Positions 34,077 through 42,903 of a stretch of 64,000 nt of DNA are shown here, in pieces. The stretch lies in the NCBI GenBank assembly GCA_910574345.1, contig CAJSZV010000011.1:124001-188000 (forward strand), written 5' to 3'. The position numbers and the translations under genes are program-made. The notes under the pieces are model-generated. The model did no database searches, was not told the origin of the DNA, and saw only the letters and a list, made by a program, of their open reading frames with translations. The first letter of the stretch is position 1. The number at the start of each line of letters is the position of its first letter. The stretch is from Clostridiaceae bacterium. Lineage in GTDB: Bacteria > Bacillota > Clostridia > Lachnospirales > Lachnospiraceae.

Positions 34077-36413
34077 CTACTCCTCTATATAATAATGGAA
34101 TCCTTCTTCCCTGACAATCCTTTTCATGACTTCTTTTCCCGCCTTCACGGTGACGGAAACCGCCCTTTCTCCATCTTTCCTCCACTCCACGGCAATCTTA
34201 CCCTTAGGCGTCAGTCCTTCTCCCTTTGCCCATTCCAGATATCCTGGTACAGGGCATACCTTGATCTTTCCGAATCCCGGCGCCGCCGGGCGGATTCCCA
34301 ATGCTGCCGCCGGAAGTTCGTAGAGGGCCAGAGCTCCCCAGGCATGGCACTCGCTTCTGGGCTCATCATCAGACTCCGCCACTGTGGTCATATGGTTGTT
34401 CACCATCTGCCGCCAGATATTCCAGCATTCCCTTGTCTTTTCATACATTCCTGTCATCTCCAAAGCCCGGAAGAGATACAGCGCCATAGACACAGTGCAC
34501 TGGGCATACTGCTCTCTGTGCTGCAGGGTTTCCAAAAGATTCCTTCGTCCCGTCTCCCTGTCAAGAACACCGGAAAGCACTCCGAACACCTGGCAGTGCT
34601 GGCTGTACTCTGCATATCCCGGTCCATCCATGACCCAGCCGTTATCGTCTACGCAGAACTTTCTCACACTCTTCCTAAGTCCCTCTGCAAGCTGCCGGTA
34701 TTCCCCGGCCTGTTCCTCTCTCCCAAGGAAAGAAGCAAGTTTGGCCCCCTTCTCAAGCCCTATGAGATACAGAAGGCTTTCCATGGTAATGGCTCCTTTT
34801 CTTGCGGCATTGGGAACTCCCACCTTCCACTGAGGCGCCCAGTCAATAAAGGACCAGAACTTAGCCTGGCGGTAGAACCCTCCAGTTCTCCCCACATATC
34901 CCTCCTCTGTGCGGCTCCTCTCAAAGAAGGACAAGACCTGTTCTACTCCGGGCATATGGAACCGAATCAGCTCCTTATCCCCAAAATACATCATATGGTC
35001 ATAAACCATCCACACATAGAAAATGGCAAAACCAGGGATCACGTTGGGCCGTGTGTTGGGATAAGCGCTGCACAAAAGACCGTCGTACCTCTGGGCCCGT
35101 TTAAAATCATCCATACACTTCCTTGCCAGACGATCATCCATAGAAGCCCCGTATGTATAAAGAATCTGGGCCCTGGAATCCATGACATACTGCAGCTGTT
35201 CATAAAAAGGACAGTCCATATAGGTCTCATGCATACACCGTCTTAACGTCCTGGCGCTGATATCCCACACGGCTTTTAAAGACTCATCCGACGTCTCCAC
35301 ATGGGCCTTAATCTCAAGGGGATATCCGGTTTCCTCATAATAGAAATCCCTGATGGTCAGGCCTTCCTCCCCTGTGGTAATCCGAAGCTGGATAAACCGG
35401 AACGTCCTAAACCAGAAAGGCTCATATTCCTCCGGGTGATCCGCTCTTCCATCTCCTGCCGGGCAGTATACGTCCTCATATCCCATGAGCACTCCGGACT
35501 CTGCGTCCATTCTGTCCGTCTTTACAGGCTTCCCGCTCTTTTCGGACATCTCCTTGTGAACATATGATTCTGACTGCAGGATCTGAATCCTGGCGCCTGT
35601 TCCATGGTCCAGAAGCAGATGGAGATACCCTGTCATTTCCTCCCCCGCGTGAATCTCCACAATCTCTTCTTTTCCCGGCCCGATCTCCACCGCGCCGGCG
35701 CCCTCAAGCATCTGCTGCCACTGCTCTTTGGAAGTCTCTGACTTTCTCACGGCCATGACCTCAGTAAATCTCCCTCTCTTTCTTCTCATATAGGGAATGG
35801 GCCTTGGGTTTAAATTGCCCGGACTCACTGCATCCCTGATCATCCCCCGCTCATAGGGACAGACCCTCTCCCATGCTTCGTCATGATATTCCGGTTTTTT
35901 CCATGCCCTGACTTCCCGGTTCTCTGTCACATTTTCATAAAAATGAAGAGGCGCAAATCCGGCAGCTTCCCGGATAAAAGAAGTTCTCTTGTCAATGATG
36001 CATTTCCACTCCTGATCTGCCGATATCTCAATGCATCTCCCTCCTTTCTCCACAATGCTTCCTTCAAAGAACAGGCCGGGAATATGGGTCCCCACCATAC
36101 TTTGATTCCCCTTAGACGGATGCATGGGAAAACGAAGGACTGCCGCTGCCAGCACATTTTCCCCTTCTCTCAGATAAGGCTTTAGAGATACCTGGTCATA
36201 AAACCAGACCTGTCCGTCCCCCTTACATGGACCTGCCTCCACAAATACGCCGTTGACATACAGTTTATACCTGGAATCCGCCGATATCTTCACATCCGCC
36301 GTCTCCACATCCCCATGAATATCTACTTTTCTTCGAAACAGCACCTGGGTCGGAGTCTCATCTTCCCTGGCTCCCCAGTCCCCGCTCCAAATCCATTTTG
36401 AATACTGTGCCAT
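34077..36413 (-). CDS. GH78-like alpha-L-rhamnosidase family glycosidase
   Basis: 778 aa without signal peptide, so cytoplasmic. N-terminal beta-sandwich with SADSRYKLYVNG (about 44-55), a second sandwich, then an (alpha/alpha)6 barrel. The barrel start CMHETYMDCPFYEQLQYVMDSR (about 393-414) carries the GH78 acid region with D400 and E405. The C-terminal RSECHAWGALALYELP holds the candidate base. AGGAGGAGG lies before ATG 36413. It follows a complete PTS, so its substrate may be an imported phosphorylated rhamnoside or a related sugar; this is inferred. A triplicated upstream region precedes it. Confidence 0.82.
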   Translation of the reverse strand: MAQYSKWIWSGDWGAREDETPTQVLFRRKVDIHGDVETADVKISADSRYKLYVNGVFVEAGPCKGDGQVWFYDQVSLKPYLREGENVLAAAVLRFPMHPSKGNQSMVGTHIPGLFFEGSIVEKGGRCIEISADQEWKCIIDKRTSFIREAAGFAPLHFYENVTENREVRAWKKPEYHDEAWERVCPYERGMIRDAVSPGNLNPRPIPYMRRKRGRFTEVMAVRKSETSKEQWQQMLEGAGAVEIGPGKEEIVEIHAGEEMTGYLHLLLDHGTGARIQILQSESYVHKEMSEKSGKPVKTDRMDAESGVLMGYEDVYCPAGDGRADHPEEYEPFWFRTFRFIQLRITTGEEGLTIRDFYYEETGYPLEIKAHVETSDESLKAVWDISARTLRRCMHETYMDCPFYEQLQYVMDSRAQILYTYGASMDDRLARKCMDDFKRAQRYDGLLCSAYPNTRPNVIPGFAIFYVWMVYDHMMYFGDKELIRFHMPGVEQVLSFFERSRTEEGYVGRTGGFYRQAKFWSFIDWAPQWKVGVPNAARKGAITMESLLYLIGLEKGAKLASFLGREEQAGEYRQLAEGLRKSVRKFCVDDNGWVMDGPGYAEYSQHCQVFGVLSGVLDRETGRRNLLETLQHREQYAQCTVSMALYLFRALEMTGMYEKTRECWNIWRQMVNNHMTTVAESDDEPRSECHAWGALALYELPAAALGIRPAAPGFGKIKVCPVPGYLEWAKGEGLTPKGKIAVEWRKDGERAVSVTVKAGKEVMKRIVREEGFHYYIEE

Positions 36414-36423
36414 ATTTTGTCCT

Positions 36424-36652
36424 CCTCCTTTTCTAAGGTAGTGCCCCCTCACCTGCGGTTCGGCGGCTTGTCGTCGGAAGGCATCCTAATAAATGCTTCG
36501 CATTTGCCTTCCTCCTTTTCTAAGGCAGTGCCCCCTCACCTGCGGTTCGGCGGCTTGTCGTCGGAAGGCATCCTAATAAATGCTTCGCATTTGCCTTCCT
36601 CCTTTTCTAAGGCAGTGCCCCCTCACCTGCGGTTCGGCGGCTTGTCGTCGGA
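36424..36652 (-). repeat. 87-bp tandem repeat (2.6 copies) carrying the ribosome binding site
   Basis: Copies start at 36424, 36511 and 36598 (the last is partial, to 36652) and differ by about one base. On the minus strand each unit contains AAAAGGAGG followed by a mini-frame ATGCGAAGCATTTATTAG (MRSIY, itself a small hairpin) and a second, ATG-CCT start, MPSDDKPPNRR. The copy nearest the GH78 gene supplies that gene's own AAAAGGAGG. The array therefore looks like repeated duplication of the gene's 5' untranslated region. No other gene lies in the 36414-36721 gap. Confidence 0.88.
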
Positions 36653-36679
36653 ACCCATTCCAATTACTCCTATAACACT

Positions 36680-36716
36680 CGTGGCAACCGTACTTTTTTG
36701 AGATACGATTGCCACG
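36680..36716 (-). other. Hairpin just after the PTS IIA gene
   Basis: 13-bp stem with one G-U pair, arms 36680-36692 and 36704-36716, starting 6 nt after the IIA stop. On the minus strand no U-tract follows, so it is more likely an mRNA 3'-end stabiliser or processing site than a strong terminator. On the plus strand T6 lies in the loop. Confidence 0.5.
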
Positions 36717-36721
36717 ATTCT

Positions 36722-37054
36722 TCATTGCCTGAAAACACAAGTCTTATATAATTCCACCAGTTCCGCCCCCAGCACCCGGAAGGTCTCCGCACACATCATC
36801 TGATCCTCCGCATGGACCAAAATCAGATTCAGTTCTCCGCCTCCCCCATCCAGCATGCTCTCGCATCCCGATGCCAGAAAGTCCGAATGGAGCTCATGAG
36901 CCTTTCCAAAACACTGATCCCCTTCCTCCATGAGCACCTGGGCCTTCTCAAAATCCCGGTGTTTTGCCGCTTTCACTGCTTCCAAATATCTGGCCCTGGC
37001 AAGACCTGCCGTGCTGATCATCCCCATTACTCTGGTTATAGTTTCCTCAGCCAT
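36722..37054 (-). CDS. PTS lactose/cellobiose-specific subunit IIA
   Basis: 110-aa helical-bundle phosphocarrier. Family features: MGMISTAGLARARYLEAVKAAK (about 11-32) and the phospho-histidine in LILVHAEDQMM (H81). It transfers phosphate from HPr to the IIB protein encoded two genes upstream. The ATG is 5 nt after the IIC stop. Together with IIB and IIC it forms a complete lactose-type PTS. Confidence 0.92.
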   Translation of the reverse strand: MAEETITRVMGMISTAGLARARYLEAVKAAKHRDFEKAQVLMEEGDQCFGKAHELHSDFLASGCESMLDGGGGELNLILVHAEDQMMCAETFRVLGAELVELYKTCVFRQ

Positions 37055-37059
37055 ACTTC

Positions 37060-38352
37060 TTACTCCTGCTCACCCTGCTCCATAGCCGCCAGTTTCTTAT
37101 CGGCTTTTTTAATAAACGGCATCCAGATCAGCGTAGCCACCACAAGCTGCACCAGCTGGAGAACGGCTCCCCAAATGCTGTTGGTCACCAAGGCTCCGCT
37201 GACCAAAAGAGGCGTGGTCCAGGGAAGCTGCACCAGACCTGTTACCACAGGCACCAGTTTCAGCGAAAATGCCACATAAGCAATGATTGCCGAAACCGCG
37301 TTGGAAAACAGGAAGGGGATAATCAAATCAAAGTTCAGCATCATGGGGAAACCAAAGAGAGCCGGCTCTCCCACTCCAAAGATATAGGGAACTGCCGCAA
37401 TCCTGGATATCTCCTTGTACTGACGGCTTCTTGCCACGATGAGAGCCGCAATCACGCCTCCCACAACACCTACTGAGGCAAAATGAGAATAAAAGCTGCT
37501 GCTGATAATATTGGTGGGCAGTTCTCCAAGCATGGACAGGTTTCTGTTCTGATCTTCCAGCACCTGGAATACAGGAGTCATAACACCGGAAACAATGGAA
37601 CCGCCGTGAAGTCCGAAGAACCACAAAAGCTGTTCAAATATCTTGGCCCCGGCCACGCCGAAGATGGAGCCGCCGATCAAAAACAGAGGCATGCCAAGAG
37701 TCTTGTTGATCAGCTGCACTGCGCTCATTCCCAGGGCATCCATAATAAGACGCACAACCCAGAACACGAAGATGGCGCAAAAAGAAGGAATCAGGGACTC
37801 AAAGGGCGCTGATACCGCCGGCGGAACCGCCTCCGGCATCTTGATCTTAATGCCCTTGCTGTCAATAAACTGATAGATTTTGGCTGTAAAAAGTCCGGTT
37901 AAAATGGCACAGAACATGGCCTCGGCACTTACGGTATTGAGGGCAATGGCCTTGCCGGAATCCGTCATCAGCATAGGCGTCAGAATCAGGTAGTTGACAA
38001 GGGAGGTAACCGTCACCTGAATCTCGTTGATCTTCATTTTCTCCGCCATGGAATGAGCCATGGTCAAAACCACCAAAAGGCCTCCGATTGCAAGGCTTGA
38101 TGCATGGACATACATAAGCTTTCCCTGCCATACCGCCGCCTCACAGTGCAGAATCGAAGAGATCAGATTGTTGAATCCCTCAATGGGAAAACAGGCCAAA
38201 ATCAAAAAGATGGACGCAATAAATGTAAAAGGCACATAGGCCAGCATAGCATCGCGGATGGCAGTCACATAGATGTTGGCGCTCATAGCCGACGCAAACT
38301 GCCCTAATTTCATCTGAAACGTTTGTGTAAATGTATTTTTATTATCCGACAT
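37060..38352 (-). CDS. PTS lactose/cellobiose-specific subunit IIC
   Basis: 430-aa membrane permease. Motifs include LWFFGLHGGSIVSGVM (about 243-258) and PYIFGVGEPALFGFPMML (about 328-345). The membrane-helix pattern is as expected. It is part of a IIB-IIC-IIA run (13-nt and 5-nt gaps). The sugar is unknown; the downstream GH78-like enzyme is the best clue. Confidence 0.93.
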   Translation of the reverse strand: MSDNKNTFTQTFQMKLGQFASAMSANIYVTAIRDAMLAYVPFTFIASIFLILACFPIEGFNNLISSILHCEAAVWQGKLMYVHASSLAIGGLLVVLTMAHSMAEKMKINEIQVTVTSLVNYLILTPMLMTDSGKAIALNTVSAEAMFCAILTGLFTAKIYQFIDSKGIKIKMPEAVPPAVSAPFESLIPSFCAIFVFWVVRLIMDALGMSAVQLINKTLGMPLFLIGGSIFGVAGAKIFEQLLWFFGLHGGSIVSGVMTPVFQVLEDQNRNLSMLGELPTNIISSSFYSHFASVGVVGGVIAALIVARSRQYKEISRIAAVPYIFGVGEPALFGFPMMLNFDLIIPFLFSNAVSAIIAYVAFSLKLVPVVTGLVQLPWTTPLLVSGALVTNSIWGAVLQLVQLVVATLIWMPFIKKADKKLAAMEQGEQE

Positions 38353-38365
38353 TTTTTCCTCCTAT

Positions 38366-38668
38366 TTAATCTCCAAGAACCTTTTTTACATGTTTTAGAA
38401 CTTTCTTTCCGTTCATCCTGCCGTAATCAGCCATATCTATGGGCTCAAACAGCTTCTCTGGGTACTCTTTTCGAAGCCTTGGCAGTTCATATTCGATCTG
38501 GGGTCCTATCAGCAGAATATCTGCTGTTTCCATAATCTTTTCCAGTTTCTGCAGCGCATAGGCTTTGATCTCGCACGCATATCCCTCTTCCCTGGCCGCT
38601 GCCTTCATTCGGTTAACCATCAGACTGGTGGACATTCCCATATTGCAGAGCAATACAATGTTCCTCAT
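38366..38668 (-). CDS. PTS lactose/cellobiose-specific subunit IIB
   Basis: 100-aa cytoplasmic phosphocarrier with the active Cys8 in LLCNMGMSTSLMV, followed by the P-loop-like turn, and DILLIGPQIEYELP in the middle. It accepts phosphate from IIA and passes it to the sugar carried by IIC. First gene of the PTS run, 79 bp after the regulator gene. Confidence 0.93.
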   Translation of the reverse strand: MRNIVLLCNMGMSTSLMVNRMKAAAREEGYACEIKAYALQKLEKIMETADILLIGPQIEYELPRLRKEYPEKLFEPIDMADYGRMNGKKVLKHVKKVLGD

Positions 38669-38747
38669 AGCCTCCCTCCCTTTCCTTGGATTTCAGTCCT
38701 TATGCTGTGATTATAAAGAAAATGCCGGATAACTTCCACAACCCTTC

Positions 38748-40688
38748 TTACCGTTTTAATGCGGTAATTCTTTTCTCAAAATTTTCAAACACCGGCTCTT
38801 TAATGAGAGCCTCCACCGCCTCCTTATCTGACAAAAATGCCGCCGTAATCTCATAGAACTCCTGGGTCTCCTCATCGTCCTCCTCCTCATTTAGAGACGT
38901 GAGAACCACAAGCTGCACCATATTGGACGACCAGAGAATAGGTTTTTCAAGAACCGCCACCGCTGCCACCGTCTCCCTGGTCATCATATATCTTGGGTGA
39001 GGGATGGCAGTCATGTTGCCGAAGTCCGTGGAGCCATACTGCTCCCGTTCAATTACAGACTCCTCAAAGCCTTTTGGAAGCCACACCACCTTTCCGGTTT
39101 TTTCACAGATTTCATGAATCACCTGCTCCCGGCTTTCCCCTTTGATATGAGAAAAAAACAGCTCCCTGCGATAATATTTGTTCAAAAACTGCATGCCTCC
39201 TGCCTGCAAAAAATGCCGGATGGACATGATCTCTCCGCTTTCCAAAAAATCGTGGATCTCCATAATGGGCACAGACACCTTTCTGTAAATAGGCACTGTG
39301 GTAAAGACAAAATCCACCTGTTTAAAATCCACCTGCTCCAGTTCATGGACACTGCAGATCTCTAAAGAATCAATATACTCCCCAAATTCCCTCTGAAACC
39401 GGTACTGCAAAAGTCTGGAACTGGCTTTCCCGCTGACACAGACCAGAAGAATCCTGTTTTTCTTCTTTCTCATGGTCTTTTTCTCTTCCAGGGCCATGGC
39501 AAAATAGAGGGCCATGCACAAAACCTCGTCCTCCGGCATCTCCCTCTTATAGTGCTCCGTCATCTGCGCCGCCGCCATCTGAGCCATGGAGTAGGCCAGC
39601 ATATATTTCTCTTTGATCTGGCGGTCAGGCACATTTTCCACGGGAATGTTGTACCTGACACGAATCTCCATGGGAATCAGGTGCTGAATCAGCATGATCC
39701 TTAAGTTTAAATCCTCCCGCAGTTCCACTCCGTAACCGATATAGATCTCCTCCAGAATCCGGGATACCAGACTGTCAATCTGCGCCGTGGCCACCAGATT
39801 GTTCTCCCCACTGTCTCTGTCCAGATTGAGAATCCGGCGCCCCGCTATGTACACTCCTGTAAGATAGATCTCCTCCCAGGGCATATGGATCTTGTGGACC
39901 GCCTCCACATCCAGTCTCTCATAGAGTTTCGCTGCCAGCTCCGCCTCCCGCCTGATACGCCTGTCAGGTATGGGGGACATGGTTCTGCCGATAAAAAATC
40001 CTTTTTTCATTCTCGATATGCTGAGGCTGATATAGAGCACCGTATTCTGAAAGGCGATCTCCGTAAACCGTATGTCATACTTCCTTGTCAGTTCCAGAAG
40101 AGCCCCTGCGATGACGTCCTGTTCCTGCTCATGCCTTTCTCCATGAATCCAGAACGACTTTTTCGGCAGATAAAAATTCTGCAGAATACAGCACCGCTTG
40201 TCAAACTCCAAACCCACTGCCCGTATCCCATAATAAGGTTTCCTCTCCAGACTTAAGGAAAAACATTCCAGAATATACTCCACCCGCTTCAGTTCATTGG
40301 TCAGAGTTTTGGAGGACACATACAAAAAATCACTTAGATCTTCCAGTTTCCTGTAATCAGGCCGGTTCAGAAACAGAGCCAGCATATAATCCACCCGCTC
40401 GCCGGAATCCAGGGGAATGCGGCTCTCGTCCTTATAGCGCTTCGCCTTGAAAGCTTCCCACCCGCCCGGCTCCTCCACCCGGATGCAATATCCGTACCTG
40501 GGCTTTGAGCAGATCAAAGCTCCGCAGCCCTCTATGGCCTCCTCCAGCTCCCGAATCCTTGTTCTTACCGTCTTTTCACTGACTCCTAACTCCTCTCCCA
40601 GCTGTTTAGAAGTCTTATACTCCTCAGACAGCACATCCAGAAGCACCCACAATCTGTTTTCCATGGTTCCCTGCCTGTTGTTATACAT
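38748..40688 (-). CDS. LicR/BglG-family PTS-regulated activator (HTH, PRDs, EIIB-like, EIIA)
   Basis: About 646 aa. N-terminal HTH (KTSKQLGEELGVSEKTVRTRI), a second HTH-like region (LEDLSDFLYVSSKTLTNEL), two PRDs, an EIIB-like domain whose P-loop start ILLVCVSGKASSRLL keeps its Cys, and a C-terminal EIIA with the phospho-histidine in MTAIPHPRY. The ATG at 40688 overlaps the end of the dehydrogenase gene (GAAAATGTATAA); an ATG at 40664 is an alternative. It lies between the two dehydrogenase genes and the PTS genes, and probably activates the whole locus when the sugar is present. Confidence 0.88.
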   Translation of the reverse strand: MYNNRQGTMENRLWVLLDVLSEEYKTSKQLGEELGVSEKTVRTRIRELEEAIEGCGALICSKPRYGYCIRVEEPGGWEAFKAKRYKDESRIPLDSGERVDYMLALFLNRPDYRKLEDLSDFLYVSSKTLTNELKRVEYILECFSLSLERKPYYGIRAVGLEFDKRCCILQNFYLPKKSFWIHGERHEQEQDVIAGALLELTRKYDIRFTEIAFQNTVLYISLSISRMKKGFFIGRTMSPIPDRRIRREAELAAKLYERLDVEAVHKIHMPWEEIYLTGVYIAGRRILNLDRDSGENNLVATAQIDSLVSRILEEIYIGYGVELREDLNLRIMLIQHLIPMEIRVRYNIPVENVPDRQIKEKYMLAYSMAQMAAAQMTEHYKREMPEDEVLCMALYFAMALEEKKTMRKKKNRILLVCVSGKASSRLLQYRFQREFGEYIDSLEICSVHELEQVDFKQVDFVFTTVPIYRKVSVPIMEIHDFLESGEIMSIRHFLQAGGMQFLNKYYRRELFFSHIKGESREQVIHEICEKTGKVVWLPKGFEESVIEREQYGSTDFGNMTAIPHPRYMMTRETVAAVAVLEKPILWSSNMVQLVVLTSLNEEEDDEETQEFYEITAAFLSDKEAVEALIKEPVFENFEKRITALKR

Positions 40689-41583
40689 TTTCTTCCAGAT
40701 ATTTCTGTATATTATCAAGTACCTTCCTGCTGAGCAGTTCAAAAGCCTGCTTTGTCCTCCCCACTGAAGTCTTCATACAGATCACATTATCCCGGTCAAT
40801 CAATTTCCCCGTCCCGTCTCCAATGGCCGCCTCCGTATCACAGCAGTACAGATTGTCCCTGCATTCCAGCCACTTGGCCAGGGCATCTGTGTCCGAGGCA
40901 GGCCCTATGGAAGTATTCATAAGAATCTTCTTATTTCCAAGACATCCGAACTGTTCCTCATGAAGCAGAATCACGTTTTTATTTAAACAGGTAATCACTG
41001 CCTGACTGCGGGCAAGGAGATCGTTCAGGGGCAGATATTCCATGCCTGCCGCTTCTTTTTGGGGTTTCCTTGTCCTGCTGTAGTAGGAGACTTTGGCCCC
41101 CATCATCTGCAGCGCGTCCGCCACCATTCCCCCTGATACGCCCAGTCCCACAATCCCCACGGGAAAATTCGTAAGCTCTAAAGGCTCATCCTGCCACATG
41201 GGGTAATCAAACCCGTGAAGAATCCGAATCAGCTGGTACAGCACATACTCCACCACGCCCCTGTCCCCATAGTCCCGGATTCCCAGCACCTGAATTCCAT
41301 GTTCCCTTGCATACGCAATATCCACATTGGCGCTGGCTTCCGAATACAGGCTGCAGCACATTCCCACATACCGCACATTGGGGCATCTCTCAAGCACACT
41401 CTTTGGAATCTGAGAGGTATAGCTGACTAAAACCCCGTCCGAATCCCCGATCCTCCTTACAATCTCATCCTCGCTTCCCGGTATGTCGTCATACAAAACC
41501 ACTTCTCCGGCATATTGTTTCAGTTCTTCCTGGGCTTCCGGGATCAGGCTTACGGGTTCTATGGCCGTTATTTTTTCAAACAT
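40681..41583 (-). CDS. D-2-hydroxyacid dehydrogenase-like protein with altered active site
   Basis: 300 aa, NAD-binding fold of the D-isomer-specific 2-hydroxyacid dehydrogenases: GIVGLGVSGG (about 143-152) with RTRKP after beta-2. The usual catalytic residues are not where expected. The N-x-x-R-G segment reads NTSIGP, with I226 in place of Arg. The T-P-H-I-x-G segment reads CMKTSVGRT, with T272 in place of His. So it may do a different reaction or be a non-catalytic NAD-binding protein. It is coupled to the AspDH-like gene (12-nt gap) and overlaps the regulator gene. Confidence 0.8.
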   Translation of the reverse strand: MFEKITAIEPVSLIPEAQEELKQYAGEVVLYDDIPGSEDEIVRRIGDSDGVLVSYTSQIPKSVLERCPNVRYVGMCCSLYSEASANVDIAYAREHGIQVLGIRDYGDRGVVEYVLYQLIRILHGFDYPMWQDEPLELTNFPVGIVGLGVSGGMVADALQMMGAKVSYYSRTRKPQKEAAGMEYLPLNDLLARSQAVITCLNKNVILLHEEQFGCLGNKKILMNTSIGPASDTDALAKWLECRDNLYCCDTEAAIGDGTGKLIDRDNVICMKTSVGRTKQAFELLSRKVLDNIQKYLEENV

Positions 41584-41595
41584 GACTTTTTCCTC

Positions 41596-42390
41596 CTAAA
41601 ACATAATGGGCGAAACCAGGTTTCTAAGGAGCGCCACCACACTCCATCCGGCAATATGGCTGGTCTGGGAATAGATGTCTACCACCGCTGTCACTCCCTC
41701 TGTCTTTGCTGTAATCTTATGGTCGTCCCCTTTCATTCCAGGCACGCTGATAATAGAAAACCGTGTTTTTTCTGTTCCTGCCGAAGCTAAGGACGCGGCC
41801 ACGGATACGTTGACCTTGGTGGGAAGAAGCCTGATAGCCTCCTTTGTGTTCCCTGCAAATACCTGGGATTCCTCCTTATCCTCCAGAAGCTCCTCCCTAA
41901 ATACAGGAGTGCTTTTAAGAGACTCCGGCCCCTTGCGGGTCACCATCTCCGTTTCCACCTGGCCCATAAGGGAAATTGTCCGGAGCACATCAAAGCCGCC
42001 GATGGCGCCGGAAGCAATGTGCACCCTGGTTTTGCTCTCCCTGGCTGCGCGCTGTATCCTCTCATAAAATTCTTCGTCGGCAAAAGCGCCCATGGAAAGC
42101 ACTACCAGGTTGGAGCCGGCCCTAAGAACCTTCTCCCCAATCTCTTTCACCAGCTGCACCGAGGCCAGCTCCGCCACATAATCCGGTTTCGCGGACAAAA
42201 GCTCTTCTACGGTTTTAAATACCGGACATCCGGCCTTGGCCGCCATAGTCCGGGCATGATCCGGATCCCTTCCCATCACGCCGCATATCTCATACTCTGC
42301 AAGGAGCCCTCCAGACCATGCATCCATTACAATATTTCCCAGTTTCCCGCAGCCTGCTATGGCAAGCCGTTTTTTTGCTGTTGTTTCCAT
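41596..42390 (-). CDS. L-aspartate dehydrogenase-like protein (NadX/DUF108 family)
   Basis: 264 aa. Rossmann start KRLAIAGCGKLGNIVMDAW (about 7-25). Family motifs are GAFADEEFYERI, HIASGAIGGFDVLRTISL (about 124-141) and TKVNVSVAASLASAGTEKT. The C-terminal HIAGWSVVALLRNLVSP matches the family end. These enzymes convert L-aspartate to iminoaspartate or oxaloacetate with NAD(P). Here the gene sits with a sugar PTS rather than NAD biosynthesis genes, so the true substrate may be another amino or keto acid. The start at 42390 follows GGAAGGAG; the longer upstream frame is rejected. Confidence 0.82.
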   Translation of the reverse strand: METTAKKRLAIAGCGKLGNIVMDAWSGGLLAEYEICGVMGRDPDHARTMAAKAGCPVFKTVEELLSAKPDYVAELASVQLVKEIGEKVLRAGSNLVVLSMGAFADEEFYERIQRAARESKTRVHIASGAIGGFDVLRTISLMGQVETEMVTRKGPESLKSTPVFREELLEDKEESQVFAGNTKEAIRLLPTKVNVSVAASLASAGTEKTRFSIISVPGMKGDDHKITAKTEGVTAVVDIYSQTSHIAGWSVVALLRNLVSPIMF

Positions 42391-42563
42391 AACTTTTCTC
42401 CTTCCAATCCCCTGTCCCCACAGTCTCCGGTGAAAATGGGCGCCGTCCCCCCGATGCCTGGGGGCGTTCTGCATTCCACGGTTTTCCATCTTCACTCTTC
42501 TGCCGTGGGCTCCGGGCATATGTCCATCGGACGTTTTGCTCCCCGGTATCACAATATGCCACA
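42391..42563 (-). other. Leader of the dehydrogenase/PTS locus
   Basis: About 165-nt untranslated leader between the promoter at 42564-42592 and the AspDH-like start. It holds a GC-rich stem (CCCCC and GGGGG around 42447-42464 on the plus strand). I do not recognise a known riboswitch. Confidence 0.4.
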
Positions 42564-42592
42564 AGTATAACAACGGAAAACCGCAAAGTCAA
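42564..42592 (-). promoter_or_regulatory. SigA-type promoter of the dehydrogenase/PTS locus
   Basis: Minus strand TTGACT (42587-42592), 17-bp spacer, TATACT (42564-42569). This is the best match in the gap and points at the AspDH-like gene. Confidence 0.7.
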
Positions 42593-42662
42593 CCTGCGGG
42601 GCGCTTTGTAATCTCCAGAGCGTCTTCGACTGATAAAAACCGGGATGTCCATCCGATATGAA

Positions 42663-42718
42663 ATCAGACATGAATTTTGGCTTACACGCAAGCTTGACGC
42701 GCAAAATTCACGTCTGAT
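42663..42718. repeat. 18-bp inverted repeat between divergent promoters
   Basis: Arms 42663-42681 (ATCAGACATGAATTTTGGC) and 42701-42718 (GCAAAATTCACGTCTGAT) are inverted copies with one mismatch and one extra base. They lie between the minus-strand promoter at 42564-42592 and the plus-strand promoter at 42765-42793. This could be an operator for the LicR-like regulator or another factor. Confidence 0.55.
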
Positions 42719-42764
42719 CCCCGCCGTCCGAACGGTTACATTTATATTTTGGGAAATGTTTGGA

Positions 42765-42793
42765 TTGAACCTGAATGCAGATTGTGTTAGTAT
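42765..42793 (+). promoter_or_regulatory. SigA-type promoter of the MATE gene
   Basis: TTGAAC (42765-42770), 17-bp spacer, TAGTAT (42788-42793), followed by a ~105-nt leader to the MATE start codon. Confidence 0.6.
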
Positions 42794-42903
42794 TACCTAT
42801 GATGTGAAATCTAAGATATATAATGTACTCTCTAAGTCTCCCCGCACCTGACTTTGCAGCTGAAATTCCGAGTGTACATTACAAAGGAAAGGTGGTATCT
42901 TTC

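Noticed and set aside
36417-36701. 94-codon plus-strand frame with a 29-residue repeat
   Set aside because: The repeat is just the 87-bp DNA repeat (a multiple of three) read in the non-functional direction; there is no ribosome site and the minus strand carries the real SD sequences.
42794-42903. Possible guanidine or other riboswitch ahead of the MATE gene
   Set aside because: The leader is short and shows no ykkC, mini-ykkC or similar conserved motif.
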